Notes: generated by a model not told the origin, from the sequence alone. Positions 41,365-50,717 are shown, counted from the stretch's first letter. The stretch: 64,000 bases of DNA from Nocardia brasiliensis ATCC 700358 (GCF_000250675.2 NC_018681.1:1302001-1366000); one strand, 5' to 3'. Made by a program: numbers and translations.

Positions 41365-42177
41365 ATGTCCGATTCTTGGCCGCGGCGGCGACTGCTCGCG
41401 ATCCTACGTGGCGCCAGCGAGCCTCTCGACGCCCAGGAACTGGCCAGAATCACCGGACAACACGTCACCACGGTTCGGTTTCATCTCGACGTGCTCACCC
41501 GGGAATCCCTGGTGCGCCAATTCCAGCAACCGCCGCGCGGTCGCGGGCGTCCGCGAATCGGTTACAGCGCGGTACAGCGATCGGTCGGCTACCAGGATCT
41601 CGCCCAGGTGCTCGCCGATCAACTCGGCCCCGATCCGCGCAGGCGCTCCGAGGCGGCCATCGCGGCAGGCCGGGCCTGGGGCGCGAAGCTGGACGTCGGC
41701 GATCACCGGGTGGAATCGCTGGAGGACGCGAAAGACGTCACCATGACGCTGCTTTCGGAGCTGGGGTTCGCCCCTGAACGCGATCCGAACAACGACACCG
41801 CCGAGCAGGTGCTGGTCCGGCTCACCGCGTGCCCGCTGCGCGAACTCGCGCGCACGCACTCGGAGGTGGTGTGCGGCGTGCACCTCGGGCTGATCAAAGA
41901 GGTCCTGGATCGCAACGGCGCGCGCGGCGAGGTGAACGTGCGCCTGCACCCGTTCGTCGAGCCGGAACTCTGCGTGGTCCGGTTGGAACTGCTGGCGCGG
42001 CGGGAACAGGACGCGCGCCGCGAGCCGGACAATCGTGAGGTCGCCGCGGTGGCCGCGGTCGGCGACGCGGCCGCGTCGGTGGAACCGGTGATCGCGCCGC
42101 CGTCAGCGGGCCGGATCGCCCCACAGCTGCGTAACGGCGACCCCAACGTCGCCAAGCAGTCGGCGCAGCAGTGGTAG
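41365..42177 (+). CDS. SufR/ArsR-like winged-helix regulator with conserved cysteines
   Basis: This is a 270-residue regulator. The winged-helix domain (about residues 8-65, TGQHVTTVRFHLDVLTRESLVR) is followed by a C-terminal part with TACPLRELARTHSEVVCGVHLG and a third Cys in EPELCVVRL, spacing C-x13-C-x32-C. This resembles the Fe-S-binding SufR family, so redox or Fe-S sensing is likely. The ATG has GGAGGAGGGG upstream. It is divergent from sseA, 166 bases apart, and its last 75 bases overlap the 3' end of maf on the other strand; its C-terminal 50 residues are low-complexity. Confidence 0.8.
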   Translation: MSDSWPRRRLLAILRGASEPLDAQELARITGQHVTTVRFHLDVLTRESLVRQFQQPPRGRGRPRIGYSAVQRSVGYQDLAQVLADQLGPDPRRRSEAAIAAGRAWGAKLDVGDHRVESLEDAKDVTMTLLSELGFAPERDPNNDTAEQVLVRLTACPLRELARTHSEVVCGVHLGLIKEVLDRNGARGEVNVRLHPFVEPELCVVRLELLARREQDARREPDNREVAAVAAVGDAAASVEPVIAPPSAGRIAPQLRNGDPNVAKQSAQQW

Positions 42178-42738
42178 GCCGATACCGATCACGCTGGACG
42201 GATCGCCCTCGATCCGGTCGATGAACCAGCCGCCCAGGCCGTCCAGGGTGAACGCGCCCGCGACCTGCAGCGGTTCGCCGGTCGCGATATAGGCGTCGAG
42301 TTCGTCGGGCTCGGGCTTGCCGAAATGCACTGTGGTGGAACTGCAGTCGAGGGCCTCGGCGGTGCACTCGCCGTCCCGCAGCCGCAGGACGCAGTGTCCG
42401 GTCACCAGATCGGCGCTGCGCCCGGCCATTTCGCCCCAGCGGGCCCGGGCGACCGCGGCGGTGTGCGGCTTGCCCTGTAGTTCGCCGTCCACCAGCAGCA
42501 TCGAATCACAGCCGACCACAACACAATCGGCGCTCAGTTCGGGAATAGTCGCGGCCACCGCCAAGGCCTTCGCCCTGGCCAGTTCGACGACCACGACCTG
42601 CGGTGCGGTGCCGGCGGGCAGTGCGGCCGCGACGGCGTCCTCGTCCACCTCCGATACCCGTACGACCGGGTCGATGCCCGCCGAGCGGAGCACTTCCCGG
42701 CGGGCCGGGGACGCGGAGGCGAGAACGAAGGTGGTCAC
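42103..42738 (-). CDS. maf: Maf-type nucleoside triphosphate pyrophosphatase
   Basis: This is a 211-residue protein starting at GTG 42738, which overlaps the stop of the accE gene as GTGA. Characteristic segments are FVLASASPARREVLRSAGI at the N-terminus, VGCDSMLLVDGELQGKPHT with the catalytic Asp region, and FTLDGLGGWFIDRIEGDPSSVIGIG. Maf proteins hydrolyse non-canonical or canonical nucleoside triphosphates and are thought to limit misincorporation and delay septation. The gene order accD5-accE-maf is conserved in mycobacteria. Confidence 0.93.
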   Translation of the reverse strand: MTTFVLASASPARREVLRSAGIDPVVRVSEVDEDAVAAALPAGTAPQVVVVELARAKALAVAATIPELSADCVVVGCDSMLLVDGELQGKPHTAAVARARWGEMAGRSADLVTGHCVLRLRDGECTAEALDCSSTTVHFGKPEPDELDAYIATGEPLQVAGAFTLDGLGGWFIDRIEGDPSSVIGIGLPLLRRLLGDVGVAVTQLWGDPAR

Positions 42739-43067
42739 CCGCGCAGGTGCGACAGCTGCGGGAAGGCGTAGGGCGAGAACGGCGAGGTGCCCCGATGCAT
42801 GAAGGTGGGGCGGCCCCACATGTCGACCGGGCCGGTCGAGCCCGCGGCGGCGGCGTCCTCGGCGGCCGCGGACAGCACGCAGACCAGCGCGGCGATCTCC
42901 TCGTCGCTGGGGTTGCCCTTCAGCACCCGGAAGAACGGCTCCCCGGTCGCGGCGGTTTCGGCGGCGGCCGCCGTGCCCTCGGCCGACTCGGCCTGGTCGG
43001 GCATTGCGCCGACGGAGAGGTCGAGTTCGGCGGCGGTCAACACATCTTCTTCTGCCACGGTCGTCAC
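42735..43067 (-). CDS. accE: Acyl-CoA carboxylase epsilon subunit
   Basis: This is a 110-residue acidic small protein. FFRVLKGNPSDEEIAALVCVLSAA is the conserved helix of the actinobacterial epsilon subunit, and the W-x-R-x(5)-R segment (MWGRPTFMHRG) follows. The N-terminal 40 residues are Ala/Glu-rich. The epsilon subunit links alpha and beta subunits in the AccA3-AccD5 complex. It lies between accD5 (134 bases upstream) and maf (4-base overlap). Confidence 0.9.
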   Translation of the reverse strand: MTTVAEEDVLTAAELDLSVGAMPDQAESAEGTAAAAETAATGEPFFRVLKGNPSDEEIAALVCVLSAAAEDAAAAGSTGPVDMWGRPTFMHRGTSPFSPYAFPQLSHLRG

Positions 43068-43201
43068 AGTGCCAGATCCTCTCTTTGCCTGATCAGGCGT
43101 GTTCCTTGTTCGAAACTAGCGGTCGATGACGCGATCATCCTCGGATCCACTCATTGCGTCGCTCTCACCAGTGTGCGCGGCGTACCGAGGGTATCGCTTG
43201 A

Positions 43202-44842
43202 TCACAACGGGATGTTGCCGTGTTTTTTCGGCGGCAGGCTGACCATCTTGCGTTCGAGCAGCCGCAGTGCCGACACGATCTGACCGCGGGTGTGCGAGGG
43301 CGGGATGACCGCGTCCACGTAACCGCGTTCGGCGGCGACGTAGGGGTTCACCAAGGTGTCCTCGTACTCGTTCTGCAGTTCGAGCCGCAGCGCGTCGACG
43401 TCATCGCCGCTGTTGGCGGCGTCTTGCAGCTTCTTGCGGTAGACGAAACCGACCGCCCCGGACGCGCCCATCACCGCGATCTGCGCGGTGGGCCAGGCCA
43501 GGTTCACGTCGGCGCCCATGTGCTTGGAACCCATGACGTCGTAGGCGCCGCCGTAGGCCTTGCGCGTGATGACCGTGATTTTTCCCACAGTGGCTTCGCC
43601 GTACGCGTACAACAACTTCGCGCCGCGCCGGATGATGCCGTTGTACTCCTGCCCGGTACCCGGCAGGAAGCCCGGCACGTCGACCAGGGTGAGGATCGGG
43701 ATGTTGAACGCGTCGCAGGTGCGCACGAAGCGCGCGGCCTTCTCCGAGGCGTCGATATCCAGGCAGCCGGCGAACTGGGTCGGCTGGTTGGCGACGATGC
43801 CGACGCTGCGGCCGTCGATCCGGCCGAAGCCGACGATGATGTTCATCGCGCGCTCGGCCTGCACCTCGAGGAACTCGTCGTCGTCGAGCAGGCGACGGAT
43901 CACCTCGTGCATGTCGTACGGCTGGTTCGGCGAGTCCGGGATGATCGAATCCAGCTCGAGGTCCTCGTCGGTGAGCGAGTCCTCGATCGCGCCGTCGATC
44001 GGGTCCGGCGCCGGGAAGCGCGGCGCCTCGGCGCGGTTGTTGCTCGGCAGGTAGGACAGCAGATCCTTGACGTAGTCGAGCGCGTCCTGCTCGCCGGAGG
44101 CGACGTAGTGCGCGACACCGGATTTCGTCATGTGGGTGTGCGCGCCGCCCAGGTCCTCCATGCTGACGTCCTCGCCGGTGACCGTCTTGATGACGTCGGG
44201 TCCGGTGACGAACATCTGGCTGGTTCCGTCGACCATCACCACGAAGTCGGTCAGCGCGGGGGAGTACACGTGGCCACCCGCGGCCGGGCCCATGATCAGC
44301 GAGATCTGCGGGATCACGCCGGAGGCCTGCACGTTGCGGTGGAAGATCTCGCCGTAGAGGCCGAGCGAGACGACGCCCTCCTGGATGCGCGCACCGGCGC
44401 CCTCGTTGATGCCGATCAACGGGCGGCCGGTCTTGAGCGCCAGGTCCATCACCTTGACGATCTTCTCGCCGTAGACCTCGCCGAGGCTGCCGCCGAACAC
44501 GGTGACGTCCTGGCTGAAGATGCACACGTCGCGGCCGTCGATGGTGCCGTAACCGGTGACGACACCGTCGCCGAGCGGGCGATTCTGCTCCAGTCCGAAA
44601 TTGACGCTGCGGTGGCGGGCCAGCGCGTCGAGCTCGACGAAGGAACCCTCGTCGAGCAGCGCCAGGATGCGTTCGCGGGCGGTCATCTTGCCCTTGGCGT
44701 GCACCTTGTCGACCGCGGCCTCGCCCATCGGGTGCTTGGCCTCTTCCAGCCGATTCCGCAGATCAGCCAGCTTCCCGGCGGTGGTGTGGATGTCGGGGGC
44801 GCCCGCCGGGTCTTGCGCGGACTGCTGCTGGACACTCGTCAT
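43202..44842 (-). CDS. accD5: Propionyl-CoA carboxylase beta subunit
   Basis: This is a 546-residue carboxyltransferase. The N-domain has KGKMTARERILALLDEGSF and GEGVVTGYGTIDGR-type segments (here PLGDGVVTGYGTIDGR), and the crotonase-like oxyanion loops GAGARIQEGV and the C-domain GAKLLYAYGEATVGKITVI with GGAYDVMGSKHMGAD. AccD5 transfers the carboxyl group from biotin-AccA3 to propionyl-CoA (and acetyl-CoA), making methylmalonyl-CoA for branched lipids. The neighbours accE, maf and birA are the expected partners. Confidence 0.95.
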   Translation of the reverse strand: MTSVQQQSAQDPAGAPDIHTTAGKLADLRNRLEEAKHPMGEAAVDKVHAKGKMTARERILALLDEGSFVELDALARHRSVNFGLEQNRPLGDGVVTGYGTIDGRDVCIFSQDVTVFGGSLGEVYGEKIVKVMDLALKTGRPLIGINEGAGARIQEGVVSLGLYGEIFHRNVQASGVIPQISLIMGPAAGGHVYSPALTDFVVMVDGTSQMFVTGPDVIKTVTGEDVSMEDLGGAHTHMTKSGVAHYVASGEQDALDYVKDLLSYLPSNNRAEAPRFPAPDPIDGAIEDSLTDEDLELDSIIPDSPNQPYDMHEVIRRLLDDDEFLEVQAERAMNIIVGFGRIDGRSVGIVANQPTQFAGCLDIDASEKAARFVRTCDAFNIPILTLVDVPGFLPGTGQEYNGIIRRGAKLLYAYGEATVGKITVITRKAYGGAYDVMGSKHMGADVNLAWPTAQIAVMGASGAVGFVYRKKLQDAANSGDDVDALRLELQNEYEDTLVNPYVAAERGYVDAVIPPSHTRGQIVSALRLLERKMVSLPPKKHGNIPL

Positions 44843-45114
44843 GGCTCCGGAGTGTAACGAGTGGCAGTCCTTCTCTCTAACCGAGTAGGGGCTACCGACC
44901 GGTAAAAACGCCCAGCTAGATCAACGTTGCGCCGGGAAAGTTCCAGGTCGTCGGTGGCGTTTCCATTCGGCAGAAAATGAGTATCGCCGCGACCGGTGCC
45001 CCGGATACCCTGGAGTGGTCAAGTTTTCGCGCTCCGACGGGGGAGCCGGGATAGGAGAACACACGCCCAGGCAGACAGCTACACCGCCCAGGCAGCTCAG
45101 GGGAGGAGCACAGT

Positions 45115-45300
45115 ATGTGGGGATGGAGCACGACCATAGCCGAACACGCCGCCGCGGGGGCATTCACGAGGTGGCCGGTGACCGAGCCGGAGCCGACGAT
45201 CGTCGATCCGGATTTCCGGACCGAGGCCGAGCAGGGGGAGGACGCGCCCGCTGAGCAAGCTGCACGGGCACCGAGCTGCGGTTACGACCTCGTCGGATAA
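45115..45300 (+). CDS. Possible small protein between accD5 and birA
   Basis: This is a 61-residue frame with GGGGAGGAG 8-12 bases before the ATG, which is the main reason to list it. The sequence starts WGWSTTIAEHAAAGAFTRWP and is acidic afterwards (EPEPTIVDPDFRTEAEQGED). It has no hydrophobic segment and no family I recognise. It is divergent from accD5 and ends 59 bases before the birA start. A short leader gene of the birA transcript is an alternative reading. Confidence 0.3.
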   Translation: MWGWSTTIAEHAAAGAFTRWPVTEPEPTIVDPDFRTEAEQGEDAPAEQAARAPSCGYDLVG

Positions 45301-45358
45301 ACCCATCAGCGCCCGGCAGGTGTCGGGCACGACCTCGCGCACCGAGTAGCCTGCCCGT

Positions 45359-46159
45359 GTGGACAGGCCCCCTTTGGATGCAGAGCAGTTGCGGCGCAGT
45401 CTCATCGAGTCGCCCGAGCTGTCGTTCTTCCACCACATCGAGGTGGTGGAGTCGACCGGGTCCACCAACGCGGACCTGATCGCGCGAGCAGGCGAACCAG
45501 ACGCCGATCGCGCGGTACTCCTCGCAGAGCAGCAGGAGCAAGGGCGCGGCAGACACGCACGCACCTGGATCAGCCCGGCGCGGGCACAGATCTCGATGTC
45601 GCTGCTGGTGCGGCTACCCGGGATCGAGCCCGCGGTCCTCGGCTGGCTGCCGTTGCTCACCGGCATCGCCGTGGTGGACGCACTGCGCGCGACCGCCGGT
45701 GTGCACGCGAACCTCAAATGGCCCAACGATGTGCTGATCGATGGCCGCAAAGTGGCGGGCATCCTGGCCGAGGTCGCGGTGAGCGGCGAGGTGCCTGCCG
45801 TGGTGATCGGGATGGGGCTCAACGTGAGTCTCACCGAGGCCGAACTCCCGGTGCCGCATGCGATTTCGCTGTTGCTGGCGGGTGCGGGCGAGACCGATCG
45901 GACGCAACTCGTGCAGGCGATGCTGACCGAGTTCGCCCGGCGCTTCATCGCCTGGCGGGACGCAGGCTGGAAGACCGCCGACCTGGCCGCCGCCTACCGC
46001 GAGCGGTGCGCGACGTTGGGCAAGCAGGTGCGTGCCGAACTGCCCGGCGGGCAGACGCTGACCGGCGTCGCCACTGATATCGACGACGCGGGCCGCCTGC
46101 TGATCGGCGATCGTCCGGTCTCCGCGGGCGATGTCACGCATCTGCGCGCCGACTACTGA
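45359..46159 (+). CDS. birA: Biotin-[acetyl-CoA carboxylase] ligase
   Basis: This is a 266-residue class I (non-regulatory) biotin ligase with no DNA-binding domain. It has GSTNADLI near residue 33, EQQEQGRGRHARTWISP with the biotinyl-AMP loop GRGRxxRxW, LKWPNDVLIDGRKVAGIL in the core, and VIGMGLNVSL. It attaches biotin to the Lys of AccA3. The GTG has no Shine-Dalgarno sequence, but TAGCCT at 45346-45351 is placed like a -10 box for a leaderless transcript starting at the GTG. It faces away from accD5. Confidence 0.93.
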   Translation: MDRPPLDAEQLRRSLIESPELSFFHHIEVVESTGSTNADLIARAGEPDADRAVLLAEQQEQGRGRHARTWISPARAQISMSLLVRLPGIEPAVLGWLPLLTGIAVVDALRATAGVHANLKWPNDVLIDGRKVAGILAEVAVSGEVPAVVIGMGLNVSLTEAELPVPHAISLLLAGAGETDRTQLVQAMLTEFARRFIAWRDAGWKTADLAAAYRERCATLGKQVRAELPGGQTLTGVATDIDDAGRLLIGDRPVSAGDVTHLRADY

Positions 46160-46327
46160 ACCGCCTGTCCCGCACTCGAATTCAAGTGCAGGACATCGGT
46201 CGGTGGCTCGGCCGGCGCTTCGGGCGGGCACGCGGACGCCGCGCCGACGCGGGCCGGCCGACGATTGTGCAGCACGACGCGGTGCGGTGTCAGGCATTTC
46301 GGCATCTGCACGCGGTACTGTTCGACC

Positions 46328-46876
46328 ATGGGTTATCCGGAGGATGTGCTTGCGCCGGAAGAGCAGCTGATTCTGCATCGTCATCCGCACTGGAAGATGC
46401 TCTTCTGGCCGATCGTGACGCTGATCGTCGCCACCGCACTCGCCGGGTTCGCGGGGGGCCTGGCCTCGCGTAAAGCGCCCGAGGGAACCGCGCGTACCGC
46501 GCTGCTGATCGCGGTGCTCGCCATCTGGCTGATCATCGTCGTATGGCGTTGTGTCGCACCGATTCTCGGCTGGAAGTCGACGCATTTCATCATCACCGAC
46601 CGGCGCGTGCTGGTCCGGCAGGGCGTGCTGACGCACACCGGCATCGACATCCCGATGAGCCGCATCTCCAGCGTGCAGTTCCGGCACGGGTTGTTCGACC
46701 GGATGCTCGGCACCGGCACGCTCATCATCGAATCGTCGTCCTCGGAGCCGCTCGAGTTCGACGACATCCCGGCGGTGCAGCGGGTGCACGCGCTGCTGTA
46801 CCACCAGGTGTTCGAGGTCGAGCAGGGTGACAACGGTCGCGACGCGTACTCGCGTGAGCGCGGCGACTATCGATGA
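46328..46876 (+). CDS. PH-domain (bPH2) membrane protein
   Basis: This is a 182-residue protein from ATG 46328; the longer frame from 46265 is unlikely. Two membrane helices lie at about residues 25-47 and 55-77, followed by a bacterial PH domain (THFIITDRRVLVRQGVLTHTGIDIPMSRISSV, quoted in part as HFIITDRRVLVRQGVL). It is the counterpart of Rv3278c in M. tuberculosis and lies in the same position next to birA. Function is unknown; such proteins may assist membrane protein assembly. Confidence 0.88.
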   Translation: MGYPEDVLAPEEQLILHRHPHWKMLFWPIVTLIVATALAGFAGGLASRKAPEGTARTALLIAVLAIWLIIVVWRCVAPILGWKSTHFIITDRRVLVRQGVLTHTGIDIPMSRISSVQFRHGLFDRMLGTGTLIIESSSSEPLEFDDIPAVQRVHALLYHQVFEVEQGDNGRDAYSRERGDYR

Positions 46877-46898
46877 GTGTTCGCGTTAACCTGGGCGT

Positions 46899-47576
46899 AT
46901 GACGGCCGTACTGCTAGCTGAAGACGACGAGGCGATCGCCGCGCCGTTGTCGCGCGCCTTGGGGCGCGAGGGGTACTCGGTGACCGTCGAGCGCTTCGGT
47001 CCGGCCGTGCTCGAACGAGCCCTGGAAGGGCATCACGATCTGCTGATCCTCGACCTCGGCCTGCCCGGCATGGACGGGCTGGAGGTGTGCCGTCAGGTCC
47101 GGGCCAGCGGCGCGGACATCGCCGTGCTGATGCTCACCGCCCGCACCGACGAGGTCGATTTCGTGGTCGGCCTCGACGCGGGCGCCGACGACTACGTCGG
47201 CAAGCCGTTCCGGCTCGCCGAACTGCTGGCGCGGGTGCGAGCCCTGTTGCGGCGCAGCGGGATCGGCGACGACACGGTGGAGGTCGGCGGCATCCGGCTG
47301 GAACCGGCCGCGCGCCGGGTGCTGGTGAACGGCGCCGAGATCGGCTTGGCCAACAAGGAATACGAGTTGCTGAAGGTGCTGATCGACCGGGCCGGTCAGG
47401 TGGTGCCGCGCGAGACCATCCTGCGCGAGGTCTGGGGCGACGCCGAGTTGCGCGGCTCCAAGACGCTGGACATGCACATGTCCTGGCTGCGTCGCAAGAT
47501 CGGCGACGAGGGCCCGATGGCCGAGCGGCGCATCGTCACCGTCCGCGGTGTCGGCTTCCGGCTGAACACCGACTGA
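46899..47576 (+). CDS. Two-component response regulator, OmpR family
   Basis: This is a 225-residue protein. The receiver has acidic residues at 8-10 (EDD), phospho-acceptor Asp52 in LLILDLGLPG, Thr near 80 in LMLTARTDEVDF and Lys near 102 in VGKPFR. The C-terminal winged-helix domain (about 130-222) is OmpR/PhoB type. The kinase gene starts 1 base after its stop, so they form one operon. The pair is absent from the M. tuberculosis locus that otherwise matches this region. Confidence 0.95.
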   Translation: MTAVLLAEDDEAIAAPLSRALGREGYSVTVERFGPAVLERALEGHHDLLILDLGLPGMDGLEVCRQVRASGADIAVLMLTARTDEVDFVVGLDAGADDYVGKPFRLAELLARVRALLRRSGIGDDTVEVGGIRLEPAARRVLVNGAEIGLANKEYELLKVLIDRAGQVVPRETILREVWGDAELRGSKTLDMHMSWLRRKIGDEGPMAERRIVTVRGVGFRLNTD

Positions 47577-47577
47577 C

Positions 47578-48885
47578 GTGCGGCGCAGAATCCTGCGGTC
47601 CATGCTCACCGTGCTGATGCTCACCACGGTGGTGCTCGGCGTGCCGCTCGTCTACACGGCCTGGCTCTGGGTCGAGGACATCACCCGCGACGATCTGCAG
47701 AGCAAATTGGAACGGATCGCCGCGGCGATCATCGTGCAGGAGCACGGCGACGGCATGGTGCTCGGGGAACTGGATACGCGCGCGATGGAACCGGTGCTGC
47801 CCGCGGACGCCAAACTCACCATCGTCTATCCGGCCCCGCAGGACAACGCGTCGCGGGTGGACATCGGTGTGGACGAGGTGAAGGACCCGTTGGTCGAATC
47901 ACTGTCCATGGGTCAGCGCGGGTCGCTGCGGCTGGAGGTGCCGTCCGCGCCGATGCACGCCAGGCAGCAGCAGGCCGTCGCGGTGGTCGCGCTGGCCGTG
48001 CTCGCCTCGCTGGGCGCCGCGGTGTCGGTCGCGGTGGTCACCGCCCGGCGGGTGGCCGATCCGTTGCGTGACGTGGCCGCCAGGGCCGCCAGACTGGCCA
48101 TGGGTGACTTCCGCCCGGACCCGCGTCGGCACGGCATCTCCGAACTGGACCGGGTTTCCGACGTGCTCGACTCCGCGACCGTGGAGATCGCCGGGCGCCT
48201 GCAGCGCGAGCACGCACTGGTCGCCGACGTCTCCCATCAGCTGCGCAGCCGGCTCACCGCGGTCCGGCTGCGCCTGGACGAGCTGTCCGCGCACGCCGAT
48301 CCCGAAGTGGTGCACGAGGCCGAGGAGGCCATGGCCCAGGTCGATCGGCTCACCGACGCGATCGACGATCTGGTCCGCGCGTCCCGGGACGAGGACGCCG
48401 CCGACCTCGACCCGGTGCCGGTGATGGAGGAGCTGCGCGGCGTGGTCGCCGAATGGACGCACCCGTTCTCCGAAGCCGGTCGCACCCTGACGCTCATCGG
48501 CGACGAATCGCTGCGCGCCCCGATCACCGGTTCCCGGCTGCGCGAGGCGGTCGCGGTGCTCGTCGACAACGCGCTCATGCACGGGGGCGGCACCTGCACG
48601 GTGTCGGTGCGCACGGTGCGGCCCGGTATCGATCGCGATCCGCTGGTCTGTGTGGAGGTGGCCGACGAGGGCGACGGCATCCGGGACGAACTCGCGCCGC
48701 ACATCTTCGACCGCGGCTTCTCCGCGGGCGGCTCGACCGGTGTGGGGCTGGCGCTGGCGCGGGCCTTGGTCGAGGCCGACGGCGGGCGGCTGGAATTGCA
48801 GCGGCGCAGGCCCGCGCTGTTCGCGGTGTTCCTGAATTCGGCCGCGTACCGGACGCAGAACTCGGTGGTGCCGGAACCGCGGTGA
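47578..48885 (+). CDS. Membrane sensor histidine kinase
   Basis: This is a 435-residue protein. TM1 is at about residues 10-30 and TM2 at about 133-155, enclosing an extracytoplasmic sensor of about 100 residues. A HAMP region (about 156-205) leads to the HisKA motif VADVSHQLRSRLTAV with the phospho-acceptor His220, and the ATPase domain has VLVDNALMHGGG (N box), EVADEGDGI (G1) and GSTGVGLALARALVEADGG (G2). The signal is not known. The gene order and the single-base gap make it the partner of the response regulator upstream. Confidence 0.94.
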   Translation: MRRRILRSMLTVLMLTTVVLGVPLVYTAWLWVEDITRDDLQSKLERIAAAIIVQEHGDGMVLGELDTRAMEPVLPADAKLTIVYPAPQDNASRVDIGVDEVKDPLVESLSMGQRGSLRLEVPSAPMHARQQQAVAVVALAVLASLGAAVSVAVVTARRVADPLRDVAARAARLAMGDFRPDPRRHGISELDRVSDVLDSATVEIAGRLQREHALVADVSHQLRSRLTAVRLRLDELSAHADPEVVHEAEEAMAQVDRLTDAIDDLVRASRDEDAADLDPVPVMEELRGVVAEWTHPFSEAGRTLTLIGDESLRAPITGSRLREAVAVLVDNALMHGGGTCTVSVRTVRPGIDRDPLVCVEVADEGDGIRDELAPHIFDRGFSAGGSTGVGLALARALVEADGGRLELQRRRPALFAVFLNSAAYRTQNSVVPEPR

Positions 48886-48902
48886 ATCAGGCCCGCACCG
48901 CG

Positions 48903-49442
48903 TCAGTTACGGCCGAACTGCTCTTCGACGATCTCGTCGAATTCGGCGGCGATCTCGTTCATCTCGTCGGGGAACACCCAGCGGCGCATCGCCCAGAAGC
49001 GGAACGCCATCTGCAGCAGGTTGCCGATGATGAAGGCGCTGATGAAGTCCGCGATGTTCTCGACGGTGAAGCTCACATCGGGCTGACGCAGGTCGAAGAC
49101 GTAGCTGGAGATCCACAGCGGGATGAAGGCCAGCACCACGCCGACGCCGCTGACGCCGAAGAACAGCAGCGCCTCATGGTGTCGTTCGCGCCCGCCCCGG
49201 TTCCGGAACGACCATTCCCGGTTGAGGATGTAGGACGCGATCACGGCGATGACGCCGGAGATGATCTTCGCGGTGACCGGTTTCTCCGACAGCACGGTCC
49301 ACTTCAGGACGTAGAAGATGCCGCTGTCGATCACGAACGTGGTCGCGCCGACGATCGCGAACTTGATCAGTTCCCGATGGCGGAACGCGATCCTCGCGAG
49401 AGGCCTGGGCAGGACGCGGACCACGTCGTCGACGAATGACAC
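48903..49442 (-). CDS. GtrA-family membrane protein
   Basis: This is a 179-residue protein with four hydrophobic segments (about residues 24-45, 55-72, 88-110 and 130-150), beginning IKFAIVGATTFVIDSGIFYV, the typical GtrA start; SYILNREWSFRNRG and a Trp-Val-Phe end of the last helix are also typical. GtrA proteins often move lipid-linked sugars across the membrane. It is the positional match of Rv3277 in M. tuberculosis. Start GTG 49442 is chosen; ATG 49469 would add 9 residues. A second GtrA protein is encoded at 60499. Confidence 0.87.
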   Translation of the reverse strand: MSFVDDVVRVLPRPLARIAFRHRELIKFAIVGATTFVIDSGIFYVLKWTVLSEKPVTAKIISGVIAVIASYILNREWSFRNRGGRERHHEALLFFGVSGVGVVLAFIPLWISSYVFDLRQPDVSFTVENIADFISAFIIGNLLQMAFRFWAMRRWVFPDEMNEIAAEFDEIVEEQFGRN

Positions 49443-49480
49443 GGGGCCGAGTGTACCGGTCGGGGTCATTCGCGCCGGAC

Positions 49481-50704
49481 ATGACAATATTGTCCGACGT
49501 GGACGCAGTACGTTCCTTCGAATCCTCGGGTATGCCCACCGTCACCATGATCGGTGGCGGTCAGCTGGCGCGCATGACGCACCAGGCCGCCATCGCGCTC
49601 GGCCAGCGGCTACGGGTGCTCGCCGAACGCCCCGACGACCCGGCCGCCCAGGTCAGCCCCGAGGTCGTGCTCGGCAGTCACGCCGACCTGGCCGCGTTGC
49701 GCAAAGCCGCGGTCGGCTCGCACGCGCTGACCTTCGACCACGAGCACGTGCCCACCGAACACCTGGAGGCGCTGGTCGCCGAGGGCGTGAACGTGCAGCC
49801 GCCGCCGCAGGCGCTGGTCTTCGCACAGGACAAGCTCGCCATGCGGCTGAAGCTGTCCGAGCTCGGCCTGCCGGTGCCCGCGTTCACGCCGGTCGGCTCG
49901 GTCGAGGACGCGGTGCGGTTCGGGGACGAGCACGGGTGGGCCGTGGTGCTCAAGGCGGTGCGCGGCGGCTACGACGGCCGCGGTGTCTGGATGCCCGCGT
50001 CCGCGGCCGAGGCCACCACGATCGTCACCGAGCAGCTCGCGCACGACGTGCAATTGCTCGCCGAAGCCAAGGTCGACCTGAAGCGAGAGCTGTCGGCGAT
50101 GGTCGCGCGCTCGCCGTTCGGGCAGGCCGCGACCTGGCCGGTGGTGGAGACCGTGCAGCGCAACGGCCAGTGCGCCGTGGTGATCGCGCCCGCGCCGGAC
50201 CTCGACGACGACCTGGCCGCGCAGGCGGAGACGCTGGCGCTGCATCTCGCGAAGGAACTCGGCGTGGTCGGGGCGATGGCGGTGGAGCTGTTCGAAACCC
50301 ACGACGGCGAGCTGCTGATCAACGAGCTGGCGATGCGGCCACACAACTCCGGGCACTGGGGGATGGACGGCGCGCGCACAGGTCAGTTCGAGCAGCATCT
50401 GCGCGCGGTGCTGGACTATCCGCTCGGCGACACCAGCCCGCTGGCCCCGGTCACCGTGATGGCCAATATCCTCGGCGCGGCCGAGGCGCCCGCGATGACC
50501 ATGGACGAGCGGCTGCACCACCTGTTCGCGCGGATGCCCGACGCGAAGGTGCACCTGTACGGCAAGGGCGAACGCCCGGATCGCAAGATCGGGCACATCA
50601 ACATCCTCGGTGACGATGTCGCCGAGGTGCGGGAGAAGGCCGAACGCGCGGCGCAGTGGATGTCGCGCGCGGTATGGACGGATGGATGGGATCCCCACCA
50701 GTGA
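49481..50704 (+). CDS. purK: Phosphoribosylaminoimidazole carboxylase ATPase subunit
   Basis: This is a 407-residue ATP-grasp enzyme from ATG 49481; an ATG at 49532 (MPTVTM) giving 390 residues is also possible, and neither has a clear ribosome binding site. MIGGGQLARMTHQAAIALGQ, FDHEHVPTEHLEAL and VVLKAVRGGYDGRGV match PurK closely. It makes N5-carboxyaminoimidazole ribonucleotide from AIR, bicarbonate and ATP in purine synthesis. purE follows 13 bases after the stop. Confidence 0.93.
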   Translation: MTILSDVDAVRSFESSGMPTVTMIGGGQLARMTHQAAIALGQRLRVLAERPDDPAAQVSPEVVLGSHADLAALRKAAVGSHALTFDHEHVPTEHLEALVAEGVNVQPPPQALVFAQDKLAMRLKLSELGLPVPAFTPVGSVEDAVRFGDEHGWAVVLKAVRGGYDGRGVWMPASAAEATTIVTEQLAHDVQLLAEAKVDLKRELSAMVARSPFGQAATWPVVETVQRNGQCAVVIAPAPDLDDDLAAQAETLALHLAKELGVVGAMAVELFETHDGELLINELAMRPHNSGHWGMDGARTGQFEQHLRAVLDYPLGDTSPLAPVTVMANILGAAEAPAMTMDERLHHLFARMPDAKVHLYGKGERPDRKIGHINILGDDVAEVREKAERAAQWMSRAVWTDGWDPHQ

Positions 50705-50717
50705 GCGAGGCGCACGC

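Noticed and set aside
43220..44857. 545-codon plus-strand frame opposite accD5
   Set aside because: A high-GC antisense shadow of accD5; composition is repetitive (Val/Gly/Asp/Arg) and no domain is seen.
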